64,000 nucleotides of DNA from Alphaproteobacteria bacterium. GTDB taxonomy: Bacteria > Myxococcota_A > UBA796 > CAJQPC01. Position 1 is the first letter of the stretch; each line of letters opens with the position of its first letter. The DNA lies in contig JACKEV010000025.1 in the NCBI GenBank assembly GCA_020632795.1, forward strand, positions 1 to 64,000, in the 5' to 3' direction. The notes below the pieces were generated by a model, which was not told where the DNA came from, searched no databases, and was given only the letters and a program-made list of their open reading frames with translations. Shown in pieces: positions 34,224-44,062 of this stretch. The position numbers and the translations under genes are program-made.

Positions 34224-35155
34224 GCGCCGGTGTCATCCCCGGGCACCGTGCCCACCAGCGGCTCGTACTCCACGGTCACGGTCATGCCGGGCCGGGGCAC
34301 GGAGCGGCCGTGGAACACCACCGCGTTGTCCCCGAGCGACAGGGTCCAGCCGTCGACCTCCCGCTCGGGGATGACCACGCCGTCCACCCACACCACCAGC
34401 GTCTCCGGCTCCGGGAGCTGGGACAGCGGGAAGCGGTCCAGCAGGCCGGTGACGCTCAGGCCCACCCGCCCCAGCACGTCCTCGTAGTCCCGGGCGCAGA
34501 TCGAGTCCCGGTGGCCCGCCGACAGATACGCCGCCGCGAGGTAGCGCTCCCCCGGGTCCGCGGCGACCGTGCCCGACACGCAGCCGTCCGGCAGGTCCCC
34601 CACGATGGCGTGGGTCGCGAAGCCGCCGGTGCCGGAGAGGCGCCGGTATTCATTGAGGTAGTACTCCGGGTCGCCCGAGGAGTGGTCGTCCTCGTCGGCG
34701 AAGAACACCACATGCAGCGCCGCCTCGCCGCGCAGGAAGCCCGGGTTGATGTCGCTGTCCAGGGCGTACAGCGCCATCGCCAGGCCCTGCTCGTCGCGGG
34801 AGCCCCGCGTACCCACCTGCACGGCCTCCTGGAAGGCCAGGTCCAGCTCGGGGGTGTCCGCGTCCAGCCAGTCGTCCCGCAGGGCCCCGCCGTCGCCGGG
34901 ATCGGTGGTGATGACGCCCACCCGGAAGTCCGAGGTCGCCCCCATCAGCACGTCGGTGAAGGCCGCGAAGTTCTCGGCCAGCAGGGCCTGCTCCTCGCCC
35001 ATGGACGCGGAGTTGTCGATGACCAGCAGCACGTCGGTCCTCCGCTCGTCCACGATCTGCGTGAACACGTCGGTGACGGTGCGCTCGGCGTACTCGTAGT
35101 CGATGCAGCCGGAGAGGAGGCCGATGGCGAGCACAGCGATGGCGGGCGGGCGCAT
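34220..35155 (-). CDS. vWA-domain lipoprotein
   Basis: A 311-residue lipoprotein with lipobox LLSGC (Cys17). A von Willebrand A domain follows: VLLVIDNSASMGEEQ has the MIDAS residues D47, S49 and S51; VGVITTDPGDGG probably carries the MIDAS Thr; VVFFADEDDHSSGDPEYY is a later strand. The C-terminal about 70 residues form a beta domain. Lipoproteins of this kind are frequent in myxobacterial-type genomes and presumably bind other envelope proteins through a divalent cation. It is divergent from the CxxCH propeller lipoprotein at 35214, with 58 bp between starts. Confidence 0.8.
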   Translation of the reverse strand: MRPPAIAVLAIGLLSGCIDYEYAERTVTDVFTQIVDERRTDVLLVIDNSASMGEEQALLAENFAAFTDVLMGATSDFRVGVITTDPGDGGALRDDWLDADTPELDLAFQEAVQVGTRGSRDEQGLAMALYALDSDINPGFLRGEAALHVVFFADEDDHSSGDPEYYLNEYRRLSGTGGFATHAIVGDLPDGCVSGTVAADPGERYLAAAYLSAGHRDSICARDYEDVLGRVGLSVTGLLDRFPLSQLPEPETLVVWVDGVVIPEREVDGWTLSLGDNAVVFHGRSVPRPGMTVTVEYEPLVGTVPGDDTGA

Positions 35156-35213
35156 GGCCGCTCCTCGGTGCCGTACCTCGTGTTATAACACGGGCGGCAC
35201 CGCTGAGGATCCC

Positions 35214-36818
35214 ATGTCGTTCTGGGTCCTGCTGGTCGCCTGCGCCCCCGAACCAGAGCCCCTCCCCGACCCTGACCTCGTCACCGAGATCCGCGTCGAG
35301 CCCGAGACCATCACCCTCACCACCGGGCCCGAGGGCGAGTCCGCCTACGCGTACCGGGCGGTCGCCACCCTGGAGAGCGGGGTCACCCAGGATCTGGCGC
35401 TGGCGGAGTGGACCCTGTCCAACCGCTCGGTGGGCGAGATCGACGAGACCGGCCGCTTCGTCGCCTCCAACGAGAACGGCGGCGTGAGCTGGGTCATCGC
35501 CCGGTACGCCGGGGTCGAGGGCCGGGCCACCCTCACCGTGCTCTACGAGGACTACGACAACCCCGAGGGCCTGGACATCAGCGGCTTCGGCAGCGGCACG
35601 ACCGAGCCCGCCGAGCTGTGGCTCTACCCCGAGGACGGCGTCAACATCCCCCGCAACACCCCCAGCGTCACCTTCATGTGGCGGGCCGTGGAGGGCGCGG
35701 CGGCGTACCGGCTGCGTTTCCGCTCCGAGGTCACCAACTTCACCGCCTACACCGCCGCCACCCACTTCACCGCCGAGGTCGAGACCTGGCAGAACCTCGT
35801 GGCCACCAACGCGGGCGGGCAGCTCCAGGTCGAGCTGGCGGCGGTCAAGGAGGGGGTGGTCTACGAGGACGAGCCGCTCACCGTCACCGTCAACCGGATG
35901 GACAGCACCGGCACCATCATCTACTGGAGCACCTCGGCCCAGGGCCTGATGCAGATCCCCTACGGAGACGCGGCCAGCGAGCTGCTCACCGTGAACCAGA
36001 CGGGGCACTGCGTCGCCTGCCACGCCGTGTCGTCGCAGGGGCGGGTGGCCTACACCTACGACGGCGGCAACGGCGCGATGGGGCTGGCCGACGTCGAGAC
36101 CGCCACCGAGGTCGTGGCCGCGGACGGGGGGCTGGCGGGCAACTTCAAGACCTTCTCCCCGGACGGGAACTACCTGCTGAGCACCTCCTTCGGCGCGCTG
36201 CTGCTGCACGACGGGGTGACCGGCGCCTACCTCTGGACCGTCCCGATGAGCGTGGCCGCCACCCAGGTGGACTGGTCCCCCGACGGCACGCGGGTCGCGC
36301 TGGTGGTGACCCCCGGGCACACCAACGACTGGACCTACTCCGGCGGCTCCATCGCAGTGATGGAGCACTACGGCGACGGGCAGTTCGGGGAGCCCTGGAT
36401 CCTCGTGCCCTACACCGACGGCGTCAACAACTACTACCCGGCCTGGTCCCCCGACGGCGAGTGGATCGCGTTCAACCGCTCCACCGGGGACTCCTACGAC
36501 GACCCCGACGCGATGGTCTGGGTCGTCCGCGCCGACGGCTCCGAGGACCCCGTGCCCCTGGACGCGGCCAACCAGACCTCGGGGCTGTACAACTCCTGGC
36601 CCAAGTGGGGCCCCCTGCCCGACGACGACATCCTGTGGCTGGCGTTCTCCTCCCGGCGGTCCTACGGCGACGTGGTCACCGGCGCGCCGCAGATCTGGGT
36701 GGCCGGCTTCGACCCCGCCCGCGCGGCCGAGGGGGTGGACCCGAGCTGGCCCGCGTTCTGGCTCGCCAACCAGGACAGCGGTCAGAACAACCACATCCCG
36801 GTGTGGGTCGACCGATGA
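35214..36818 (+). CDS. TolB/PD40-type beta-propeller lipoprotein with a c-type heme motif
   Basis: A 534-residue lipoprotein with a very short leader, MSFWVLLVAC (Cys10). An Ig-like BIG2 domain (about 20-115, IRVEPETITLTTGPEG, then WTLSNRSVGEIDETGRF) comes first, then a beta domain. C266-VAC-H270 in TGHCVACHAVSSQG is a single CxxCH heme attachment site. The rest contains PD40/TolB-like blades: TFSPDGNYLLSTS, VDWSPDGTRVALVV, PAWSPDGEWIAFNRS. Heme attachment would need periplasmic maturation. A role in extracytoplasmic electron transfer or peroxide sensing is inferred only from the motif. The next lipoprotein gene overlaps its stop codon. Confidence 0.8.
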   Translation: MSFWVLLVACAPEPEPLPDPDLVTEIRVEPETITLTTGPEGESAYAYRAVATLESGVTQDLALAEWTLSNRSVGEIDETGRFVASNENGGVSWVIARYAGVEGRATLTVLYEDYDNPEGLDISGFGSGTTEPAELWLYPEDGVNIPRNTPSVTFMWRAVEGAAAYRLRFRSEVTNFTAYTAATHFTAEVETWQNLVATNAGGQLQVELAAVKEGVVYEDEPLTVTVNRMDSTGTIIYWSTSAQGLMQIPYGDAASELLTVNQTGHCVACHAVSSQGRVAYTYDGGNGAMGLADVETATEVVAADGGLAGNFKTFSPDGNYLLSTSFGALLLHDGVTGAYLWTVPMSVAATQVDWSPDGTRVALVVTPGHTNDWTYSGGSIAVMEHYGDGQFGEPWILVPYTDGVNNYYPAWSPDGEWIAFNRSTGDSYDDPDAMVWVVRADGSEDPVPLDAANQTSGLYNSWPKWGPLPDDDILWLAFSSRRSYGDVVTGAPQIWVAGFDPARAAEGVDPSWPAFWLANQDSGQNNHIPVWVDR

Positions 36819-37309
36819 TCGCGCTCCTGCTGCTGGCCTGCGCAGCCGACGACGGCGACCCCACCACCGTCAGCGACGACGCGGCCGCCTACGTGGGGCC
36901 GGCGGGGGCGGAGTACGCCTACACCCGTCTCGACGCGGTCGACGATGATCCGCTGCTCATGCGGATCTCGGAAGACGGCGCGGCGTGGACGTTCCGCCTG
37001 GGGGGCCGCTGGGCCGACGCCGAGGACCGGGGCGCCTACGCCGTCGCGCTGGACGACGGCCTGTGGCTGGACGGGGCGCAGCTCCTTCCCGACCGGCTGC
37101 GCGAGGGCGCCAGCGGCGAGGGCTGCACGGTCACCGCGCTGGACGCCGCGGAGGTGTGGTACGGCACCTTCCCGCGGGTGGCCACGGTCGAGGTCGAGGG
37201 CGGCGCGTGGGCGGGAGCGCATCGCTTCGCGCTGGACATCGGGCCGATCGCGTTGACGATGGAGGGCACGCTGTGGGAGCTGGCCAGCTATGAGCTGCCG
37301 CTGGAGTAG
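36815..37309 (+). CDS. Small lipoprotein of unknown function
   Basis: A 164-residue protein whose ATG overlaps the previous stop codon (ATGA). The leader MIALLLLAC ends at Cys9, then an acidic linker. The mature part is beta-rich (AYTRLDAVDDDPLLMRISED, then YAVALDDGLWLDGAQLLPDR). No family is recognised. Translational coupling to the CxxCH propeller lipoprotein suggests a joint envelope complex. Confidence 0.7.
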   Translation: MIALLLLACAADDGDPTTVSDDAAAYVGPAGAEYAYTRLDAVDDDPLLMRISEDGAAWTFRLGGRWADAEDRGAYAVALDDGLWLDGAQLLPDRLREGASGEGCTVTALDAAEVWYGTFPRVATVEVEGGAWAGAHRFALDIGPIALTMEGTLWELASYELPLE

Positions 37310-37342
37310 GGCTTGGGAGGGCGTCGGGGGGTCGCCCCCCAC

Positions 37343-37672
37343 CTACTTCCCCGGCAGCGTCCTCACGAAGTCCTCGCACCGCCCCACCCAGGCCGCCAGG
37401 GCGTCGTCCTCGGCCACCGCGTCGCCGCTGACGAAGAGCCAGCCCTTCATCGGGCGCTTCGTGAAGTCCATCACCCGGGCGCCGGGCCGGGCGAGGTGCT
37501 CGTCGAAGCGCTCGGGGCCGACCCGGGCGCAGAGGTCGTCCTTGACCACGCCGACGCACATGTTGCCGCGCACCATGAAGGCCACGCCGCCGAACATCTT
37601 CTTCTCCGTGACCTCGGCGCGCCCGGCGAAGTGATCGCGCAGCCGCTCGGCCAGGACGGGGTCGAACGCCAT
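37343..37672 (-). CDS. TfoX/Sxy N-terminal-domain protein
   Basis: A 109-residue protein consisting only of the TfoX_N fold: VTEKKMFGGVAFMVRGNMCV, then VVKDDLCARVGPERFDEHL and MDFTKRPMKGWLFVSG. Full TfoX/Sxy regulates competence in gammaproteobacteria. Stand-alone N-domains like this are common and of uncertain function, so a competence role should not be assumed. It is separated by 163 bp from the divergent alpha-2-macroglobulin gene. Confidence 0.85.
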   Translation of the reverse strand: MAFDPVLAERLRDHFAGRAEVTEKKMFGGVAFMVRGNMCVGVVKDDLCARVGPERFDEHLARPGARVMDFTKRPMKGWLFVSGDAVAEDDALAAWVGRCEDFVRTLPGK

Positions 37673-37835
37673 GAGAGACCTCCTGAGCAGGGGCCGGTCA
37701 TAACCGGACCGGGTTGGACGGACACGCTTGGACCGAGGTGCGATATGGTCCGGGGGTCGCGCGCGTCACGGGAACCGTAAGCCCCAGGTGGGGTCGGGCG
37801 TTCCCCGTCGCCTGCCCCCCTCCCCCGAGGAACCC

Positions 37836-40800
37836 ATGCTGCTTCGCCTCTCCCTCTGGCTGCTCACCGTCGGCTGCACCGGAACCCACACGGAGTCCAC
37901 CGTGCCCCAGCCCGCCGAGCCCGTGAAGACCGCCGAGCCCCTCGACTTCGAGATCGACGACGCGCTGGTCGGCCTGCGCATGCGGCTCTCCGAGGCCGAC
38001 GCCCCCGCGCCTTCCTCCGGCCCGGCCACGCCGCTGGCCGAGGTCGCCGCGCTGAGCGAGCCCGAGCAGGCCCCGCTCCTGCGCCGCCTGCCCGCCCTGG
38101 AGGAGGAGCCCGACGACGTCAAGGCGTTCAACAAGCGCGAGGACTCCCAGCCGCCCCCCCGCACCGGCGCCGACGTGAAGGTCCCCTTCCCCGTGCCCGA
38201 GGCCGCCGACGCCCCGGAGGTCGAGGCCGGCCCGCTGGAGGTCGTGCGCTACGCCCCCGAGGGCGCGGTGCCCGTCGCCCCCCGCCTGAGCGTCACCTTC
38301 AACCAGCCGATGGTGGCGGTGACCTCCCACGAGGTCGCCTCGAAGACCGTGCCCGTCACCCTGGTCCCCGAGCCCCCCGGCGAGTGGCGCTGGATCGGCA
38401 CCCGCACCGTCGTCTTCGAGCCCGAAGGCCGCTTCCCGATGGCGACGTCCTACACGGTGGACGTGGCGAAGGGCACCGCCGCGAAGTCCGGCGGGGCGCT
38501 CGCCAAGGGCGTCAACTTCGGCTTCGAGACCCCCACCGTCACCGTCGAGCAGACCTGGCCCACCTACGGGCCCCACCCCCTCGACCCGCTGCTGTTCCTG
38601 CGCTTCGACCAGTCGGTGGACGCCAGGGCCATCACCCCCTACGTCAAGCTGCTCGCCGGCACGACCGCGGTCGCCCTGCGGGTCGCCACCGACGCCGAGA
38701 TCCAGGAGGACCGCGGCATCCGGCAGATGGTCGAGGCCGCCGAGCCCGACCGCTTCGTGGTCCTGGCCCCCGCCCAGGCCCTCAAGCCCGCGACCTCCTA
38801 CACCCTGCGCCTGGACACCGGCGCGCCCTCCGCCGAGGGCCCTCGGCTGACGGCGGCCCCCCAGGACAACAGCTTCCGCACCTACGACCCTCTCGCGGTC
38901 ACCGATCAGAGCTGCGCCTGGGGGCTGGACGGCTGCGCCCCGGGCGGCGCGTTCTGGGTCTCCTTCAACAACCCCCTGGACGACGCCGCCTTCGACGCCA
39001 CCGCGCTCACCATCGACCCCCCGGTGGAGGGCTTCCGCGCCCAGGCCTCCGGCTACGGCCTCACCCTGATGGGGCGCACCAAGGCCCGGACCACCTACAC
39101 CGTCACGCTGCCCGCCTCCCTCAAGGACGACTTCGGGCAGACCCTGGGCAAGAGCCAGAAGCTCACCTTCAAGGTCGGCAACGCCCAGAAGACCCTCTAC
39201 GGCCCCGGCAAGGAGGTCGTGGTCCTCGACCCCACCGCGCCCCCCACCTTCAACGTGTTCAGCACCAACCACAAGCGCCTGCGGGTGCGGGTGTGGCGGG
39301 TGAAGCCCGAGGACTGGGTCGAGGTCTCCAAGTGGATGCGCGAGGCCCGCTACGACGGCTACATCAAGGGCAGCCCCGGCGGCCGGCAGCTCGTGGACCA
39401 GCGCATCGAGGTCACCGACTACGAGCCCGATGAGCTGGTCGAGACCGCCATCGACCTCGCGCCCTACCTCGACGACGGCAAGGGCCAGCTCTTCGTGTGG
39501 GTGGAGCCCGTGCCCCAGTCCATGCAGCGCTGGGAGCGGGTGGACGTGATGGCCTGGGTGCAGGCCACCGACATCGGGCTGCACGCCGCCGTCGACCCCA
39601 CCGACATCCTCGGTTGGGCCACCGACCTCAAGACCGGCGCCCCGCTGGACGGGGTCACCCTGGAGCTGCTCGGCGCCTCGGGGAGCGTGCAGACCGACGC
39701 CCAGGGCCTCGCCCGACTCCAGCCCTACGCCAACAGCCAGGGCCCCCACGTGCTCATCGCGCGCAAGGGCGAGGACGCCGCGCTGCTGCCGGAGTACCTC
39801 CACTGGTGGAACGAGTACGGCTCCTGGACCCGTCGGGAGGCCGTGCCCCAGCTCCGCTGGTTCGTGTTCGACGACCGGCAGCTCTACCGGCCCGCCGAGA
39901 CAGTCAAGGTCAAGGGCTGGCTGCGGCGCTTCGAGCCCACCCCCACGGGCGACATCGGCGGTCTGGACGGCGCGGTCACCCGCTTGAGCTACATCCTCTA
40001 CGACGCCCAGGGCGTCGAGCTGCTCAAGGGCGAGTCCGACGTGGACGCGGCCGGCGGCTTCGACCTGTCCCTGACGCTGCCCGGCACCCCCAACCTGGGC
40101 CCCGCCAGCCTCCAGCTCACCGCCACGACCGGCGGGGGCTACAGCGTGCTGAGCTACTACCACAGCTTCCGCATCGAGGAGTTCCGCCGCCCCGAGTTCG
40201 AGGTCTCCACCGAGCTGGATCCCCGCCCCTACGTGCTGGGCGAGCACGCCGAGGTCAGCGTGGCCGCCAGCTACTACGCCGGGGGCGCCCTGCCCGACGC
40301 CCAGGTGCAGTGGATGGTCACCGCGACGCCCTCCAGCTACAGCCCGCCCAACCACCCTGACTTCAGCTTCGGCCCGTGGTCCCCCTGGTGGGGCCGCGGC
40401 GACTGGGGCGGCCTGTGGTGGGGCTACGGCGGCGCGTCGATCACCAACACCGAGACCCTGGCCGGCAAGACCGACGCCACCGGCAAGCACCACCTGCGGG
40501 TGGACTTCCTGGCGGTCAACCCGGCCCGCCCCATGTCCGTGCGCGCCGAGGCCACCGTCGTCGACGTGAACCGCCAGCGCTGGACCTCCGCCGAGAGCCT
40601 GCTGCTGCACCCCTCCAGCCGCTACGTGGGCCTGCGCAGCGCCAGCACCCTGCTGGAGAAGGACAAGCCCGCCGAGGTCGAGGTCCTCGTCGTGGACGTC
40701 GAGGGCAAGGTCCAGCAGGGCGTCGAGGTGGACCTGCGCGCCGCCCGCCTGGAGTGGCAGTCCTCCGGCGGCCAGTGGAAGCAGGTCGAGGTCGAGCCCA

Positions 40801-43800
40801 CCCCCTGCGACGTCACCAGCAGCGCGGAGCCTCAGGTCTGCACCTTCACCCCCTCCGAGGGCGGCAGCTACCGGGTCACCGCCCGGCTGACCGACGCCGA
40901 GGGGCGCCCCAACGAGACCGTCATCGAGCTGTACGTGCCCGGCGGCAAGCAGCCGCCCATGCGAACCGTCCAGCTCGAGCAGCTCACCCTCATCCCCGAC
41001 AAGGAGACCTACGCCGACGGCGACACCGCCGAGGTGCTGGTGCAGGCGCCGTTCTTCCCGGCCTCGGGCCTGCTGACCCTGCGCCGCAACGGGGTGCTGT
41101 CCACCGAGACGTTCACGATGGACAGCCCCTCCAAGGTCCTGAACATCGACATCACGGACGCGATGACCCCCAACGTGGTCCTCAGCGTCGAGCTGGCGGG
41201 CAGCGCCGAGCGCACGGACGACGAGGGCGAGCCCATGCCGGACAAGGCCCGGCGCGTGGCCTACGCCACCGGCACGCTGATGCTCAAGGTGCCGCCGCGA
41301 GAGCGCACCCTCAAGGTCGAGGTCCAGCCCGCCCAGGCCGCCCTGGCCCCCGGCGGAGAGACCACCATCGGCGTGACCCTCACCGACCGCGCCGGCAACC
41401 CCGTGTCGGGCGAGGTCGCCCTGGTGGCGGTGGACGAGGCCGTGCTGGCGCTCGCCGGCTACACCCTCCCCGACCCCCTCGCGGTGTTCTACGCCGAGCT
41501 GCCCGCGGGGGTCACCGACGCCCGCAGCCGCGACCAGGCCGTGCTGGCCGCCCCCGAGGCGGTGATGGCCCAGACCGCCGCCAACGCGCCCTCAGGCGGG
41601 GAGGCCTTCGGCGACGCCGGCGGGCTGTCCGCCCTGGGCTACCTGGCCACCGATGAGATCGCCCTGGACGGGCACCTGGGCCTGCGCGGCCAGGGCATGG
41701 GCGGCGGTGGCTTCGCCGAGCAGCCCGCCCCCGCGGCCGATCCCGCGGCCCCGCCGATGGAGGAGGAGAAGGCCATGGAGCGCGACGTGCCGGCCCGCAG
41801 CCGCAGCTCGGGCTCCAAGTCGGCGCGCAAGAACGGGCTCAACACTGGCGCCGAGGCCACCGAGACCCCCATCGCCGTGCGCGAGGACCTCTCCGCCCTG
41901 GCCCTGTTCTCGCCCCATGTGCAGACCGACGCCCAGGGCCACGCCGAGGTCCCCCTGGCCCTGCCCGACTCGCTGACCCGCTACCGCCTCGTCGCCGTCG
42001 CGGTGGCCGGCGCGCAGCAGTTCGGCGTGGGCGAGTCCCACGTCACCGCCCGCAAGCCGATCATGCTGCGGCCCAGCCCCCCGCGCTTCCTCAACTTCGG
42101 GGACCGCATGGAGCTGCCCCTGGTCGTCCAGAACCAGACCGACGCGCCCATCACCGTCGACCTGGCCCTGCGCATGACCAACGCCCGGATCGACACCGGC
42201 GACGACAAGGTCCTGCGCCACGCCGGACGTCGGGTCGAGGTCCCGGCCAACGACCGCCGGGAGGTCCGCATCCCGGTCGCCGCGATGGAGGCCGGCACCG
42301 CCCGGTTCCAGGCGGTGGTGGTCGCCGGGGACTTCAACGACGCCGCAGAGTTCTCCCTGCCGATCTGGACCCCCGCCACCTCCGAGGCCTTCGCCACCTA
42401 CGGCGAGCTGGACGGCGACGGCGTGGTGGTCCAGCCGGTCGAGGCCCCCGAGGGCACCTGGGTGCAGTTCGGCGGGCTGGAGGTCACCACCAGCTCCACC
42501 GCGCTCCAGGCCCTGACCGACGCGCTGCTCTACCTCGTGCAGTACCCCTACGAGTGCTCCGAGCAGATCAGCTCCCGGCTCATGGCGGTCGCCGCCCTGC
42601 GCGACGTGCTGGACGCCTTCGAGGCCGAGCAGCTCCCCGCGCCCGACGACCTCTCCAAGGCGGTCACCAAGGATCTGGAGCGCCTGCAGCGCCGCCAGCA
42701 GGGCAACGGCGGCTGGGGCTACTGGGGCAACACCCGCACCGAGCCCTACCTGACCGTTCACGTCACCCACGCCCTCGCCCGCGCGAAGCTCAAGGGCTAC
42801 GCGCTGCCCCCCTACACCCTGGACCGCGCCCTGGGGTACCTCGACAGCATCGAGGGCCACATCCCGTGGTGGTACTCCAAGGAGGCCCGCTGGAGCATCA
42901 TCGCGTACTCGGTCTACGTGAAGCACCTGCTGGGCACCGAGGACGCCACCCGGGCCCGCAAGCTGATGAACGAGGGGGGCCTGAAGGGCCTGCCCCTGGA
43001 GGCCCAGGGCTGGATCCTGCCCACCCTGCACGCCACCGGCCAGGACACCAGCGCGATGCTGCGCCACTGGGAGAACAACAGCCACGAGACCGCCGCCGCC
43101 GCCCACTTCGTCACCAGCTACAGCGACAAGGGCGACTATGTGCTGCTGCACTCCAGCCGCCGGGTCGACGGCGTGCTGCTCGACAGCCTCATCGAGGTCA
43201 AGCCGGACCACGAGCTGATCCCCAAGCTGGTCCGGGGGCTGTTGGGTCATCAGGTGCGCGGGCGCTGGTCCACCACCCAGGAGAACAGCTTCGTGCTGCT
43301 CTCGATGGACCGCTACTTCCGCACCTACGAGTCCCGGACCCCCGACTTCGTCGCCCGGGTGTGGCTGGGCGCGGACTACGGCGGCGAGCAGCGCTTCCAG
43401 GGCCGCGAGACCGATCGCAAGCACCTCACCGTGCCCATGGCCCTGCTCTCCGATCCCCCCGGTGAGAAGGACCTCATCCTCTCCAAGGAGGGCGAGGGCC
43501 GGCTGTACTACCGCATCGGCCTGCGCTACGCCCCCGAGGACCTGCGCCTGGAGCCCGCCGACCACGGCTTCGCGGTGGAGCGCCGCTACGTGGGGGTGGA
43601 CGACCCCCGCGACGTGCGCCGCGACGAGGACGGCACCTGGCGCATCAAGGCCGGCACCCGCGTGCGGGTGAAGCTCACGATGGTCGCCCCCGGCCGCCGC
43701 ACCCACGTCGCCCTGGTCGATCCCCTGCCCGCGGGCCTGGAGCCCCTCAACCCGGCGCTCGCCACCACGGGGGCCGTGCCCGAGGATCCCAACGAGACCT

Positions 43801-44030
43801 CCTCGGGCGGGTACTGGTGGTGGTCCCGCACCTGGTACGAGCACCAGAACATGCGGGACGAGCGGGTCGAGGCGTTCACCACGCTGTTGTGGGACGGCGT
43901 CCACACCTACGACTACGTCGCGATCGCCACCACCCCGGGCACCTTCGTGGTGCCGCCGACCAAGGCCGAGGAGATGTACAACCCCGAGACCTTCGGCCGC
44001 GGGGGCACCGACATCGTGGTCGTGGAGTAG
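37836..44030 (+). CDS. Bacterial alpha-2-macroglobulin with intact thioester
   Basis: A 2064-residue lipoprotein; ATG 37836 gives the leader MLLRLSLWLLTVGC (Cys14). It has a series of macroglobulin-like beta domains, with PRLSVTFNQPMVAV and a later LRWFVFDDRQLYRPAETVKV typical of bacterial A2M. A Pro/Glu/Lys/Ser-rich probable bait region lies around residues 1290-1345 (PPMEEEKAMERDVPARSRSS). FSPHVQTDAQGHAEVPLALP starts the A2M core, and the thioester motif YPYE-C1574-SEQ (C1574 to Q1577) is present. Such proteins trap and covalently hold attacking proteases in the periplasm. The usual partner, PBP1C (pbpC), is not adjacent. Instead two exported proteins follow. Confidence 0.95.
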   Translation: MLLRLSLWLLTVGCTGTHTESTVPQPAEPVKTAEPLDFEIDDALVGLRMRLSEADAPAPSSGPATPLAEVAALSEPEQAPLLRRLPALEEEPDDVKAFNKREDSQPPPRTGADVKVPFPVPEAADAPEVEAGPLEVVRYAPEGAVPVAPRLSVTFNQPMVAVTSHEVASKTVPVTLVPEPPGEWRWIGTRTVVFEPEGRFPMATSYTVDVAKGTAAKSGGALAKGVNFGFETPTVTVEQTWPTYGPHPLDPLLFLRFDQSVDARAITPYVKLLAGTTAVALRVATDAEIQEDRGIRQMVEAAEPDRFVVLAPAQALKPATSYTLRLDTGAPSAEGPRLTAAPQDNSFRTYDPLAVTDQSCAWGLDGCAPGGAFWVSFNNPLDDAAFDATALTIDPPVEGFRAQASGYGLTLMGRTKARTTYTVTLPASLKDDFGQTLGKSQKLTFKVGNAQKTLYGPGKEVVVLDPTAPPTFNVFSTNHKRLRVRVWRVKPEDWVEVSKWMREARYDGYIKGSPGGRQLVDQRIEVTDYEPDELVETAIDLAPYLDDGKGQLFVWVEPVPQSMQRWERVDVMAWVQATDIGLHAAVDPTDILGWATDLKTGAPLDGVTLELLGASGSVQTDAQGLARLQPYANSQGPHVLIARKGEDAALLPEYLHWWNEYGSWTRREAVPQLRWFVFDDRQLYRPAETVKVKGWLRRFEPTPTGDIGGLDGAVTRLSYILYDAQGVELLKGESDVDAAGGFDLSLTLPGTPNLGPASLQLTATTGGGYSVLSYYHSFRIEEFRRPEFEVSTELDPRPYVLGEHAEVSVAASYYAGGALPDAQVQWMVTATPSSYSPPNHPDFSFGPWSPWWGRGDWGGLWWGYGGASITNTETLAGKTDATGKHHLRVDFLAVNPARPMSVRAEATVVDVNRQRWTSAESLLLHPSSRYVGLRSASTLLEKDKPAEVEVLVVDVEGKVQQGVEVDLRAARLEWQSSGGQWKQVEVEPTPCDVTSSAEPQVCTFTPSEGGSYRVTARLTDAEGRPNETVIELYVPGGKQPPMRTVQLEQLTLIPDKETYADGDTAEVLVQAPFFPASGLLTLRRNGVLSTETFTMDSPSKVLNIDITDAMTPNVVLSVELAGSAERTDDEGEPMPDKARRVAYATGTLMLKVPPRERTLKVEVQPAQAALAPGGETTIGVTLTDRAGNPVSGEVALVAVDEAVLALAGYTLPDPLAVFYAELPAGVTDARSRDQAVLAAPEAVMAQTAANAPSGGEAFGDAGGLSALGYLATDEIALDGHLGLRGQGMGGGGFAEQPAPAADPAAPPMEEEKAMERDVPARSRSSGSKSARKNGLNTGAEATETPIAVREDLSALALFSPHVQTDAQGHAEVPLALPDSLTRYRLVAVAVAGAQQFGVGESHVTARKPIMLRPSPPRFLNFGDRMELPLVVQNQTDAPITVDLALRMTNARIDTGDDKVLRHAGRRVEVPANDRREVRIPVAAMEAGTARFQAVVVAGDFNDAAEFSLPIWTPATSEAFATYGELDGDGVVVQPVEAPEGTWVQFGGLEVTTSSTALQALTDALLYLVQYPYECSEQISSRLMAVAALRDVLDAFEAEQLPAPDDLSKAVTKDLERLQRRQQGNGGWGYWGNTRTEPYLTVHVTHALARAKLKGYALPPYTLDRALGYLDSIEGHIPWWYSKEARWSIIAYSVYVKHLLGTEDATRARKLMNEGGLKGLPLEAQGWILPTLHATGQDTSAMLRHWENNSHETAAAAHFVTSYSDKGDYVLLHSSRRVDGVLLDSLIEVKPDHELIPKLVRGLLGHQVRGRWSTTQENSFVLLSMDRYFRTYESRTPDFVARVWLGADYGGEQRFQGRETDRKHLTVPMALLSDPPGEKDLILSKEGEGRLYYRIGLRYAPEDLRLEPADHGFAVERRYVGVDDPRDVRRDEDGTWRIKAGTRVRVKLTMVAPGRRTHVALVDPLPAGLEPLNPALATTGAVPEDPNETSSGGYWWWSRTWYEHQNMRDERVEAFTTLLWDGVHTYDYVAIATTPGTFVVPPTKAEEMYNPETFGRGGTDIVVVE

Positions 44031-44062
44031 CGGTTCCTGTCCGCCCCGGTGTCGGGACGGAC

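Noticed and set aside
37343..37672. Competence regulator TfoX
   Set aside because: Only the N-terminal domain is present, which is common in proteins unrelated to competence.
37698..40610. 970-codon minus-strand frame opposite the alpha-2-macroglobulin
   Set aside because: Gly/Val/His-rich shadow text; the plus strand has clear macroglobulin signatures.
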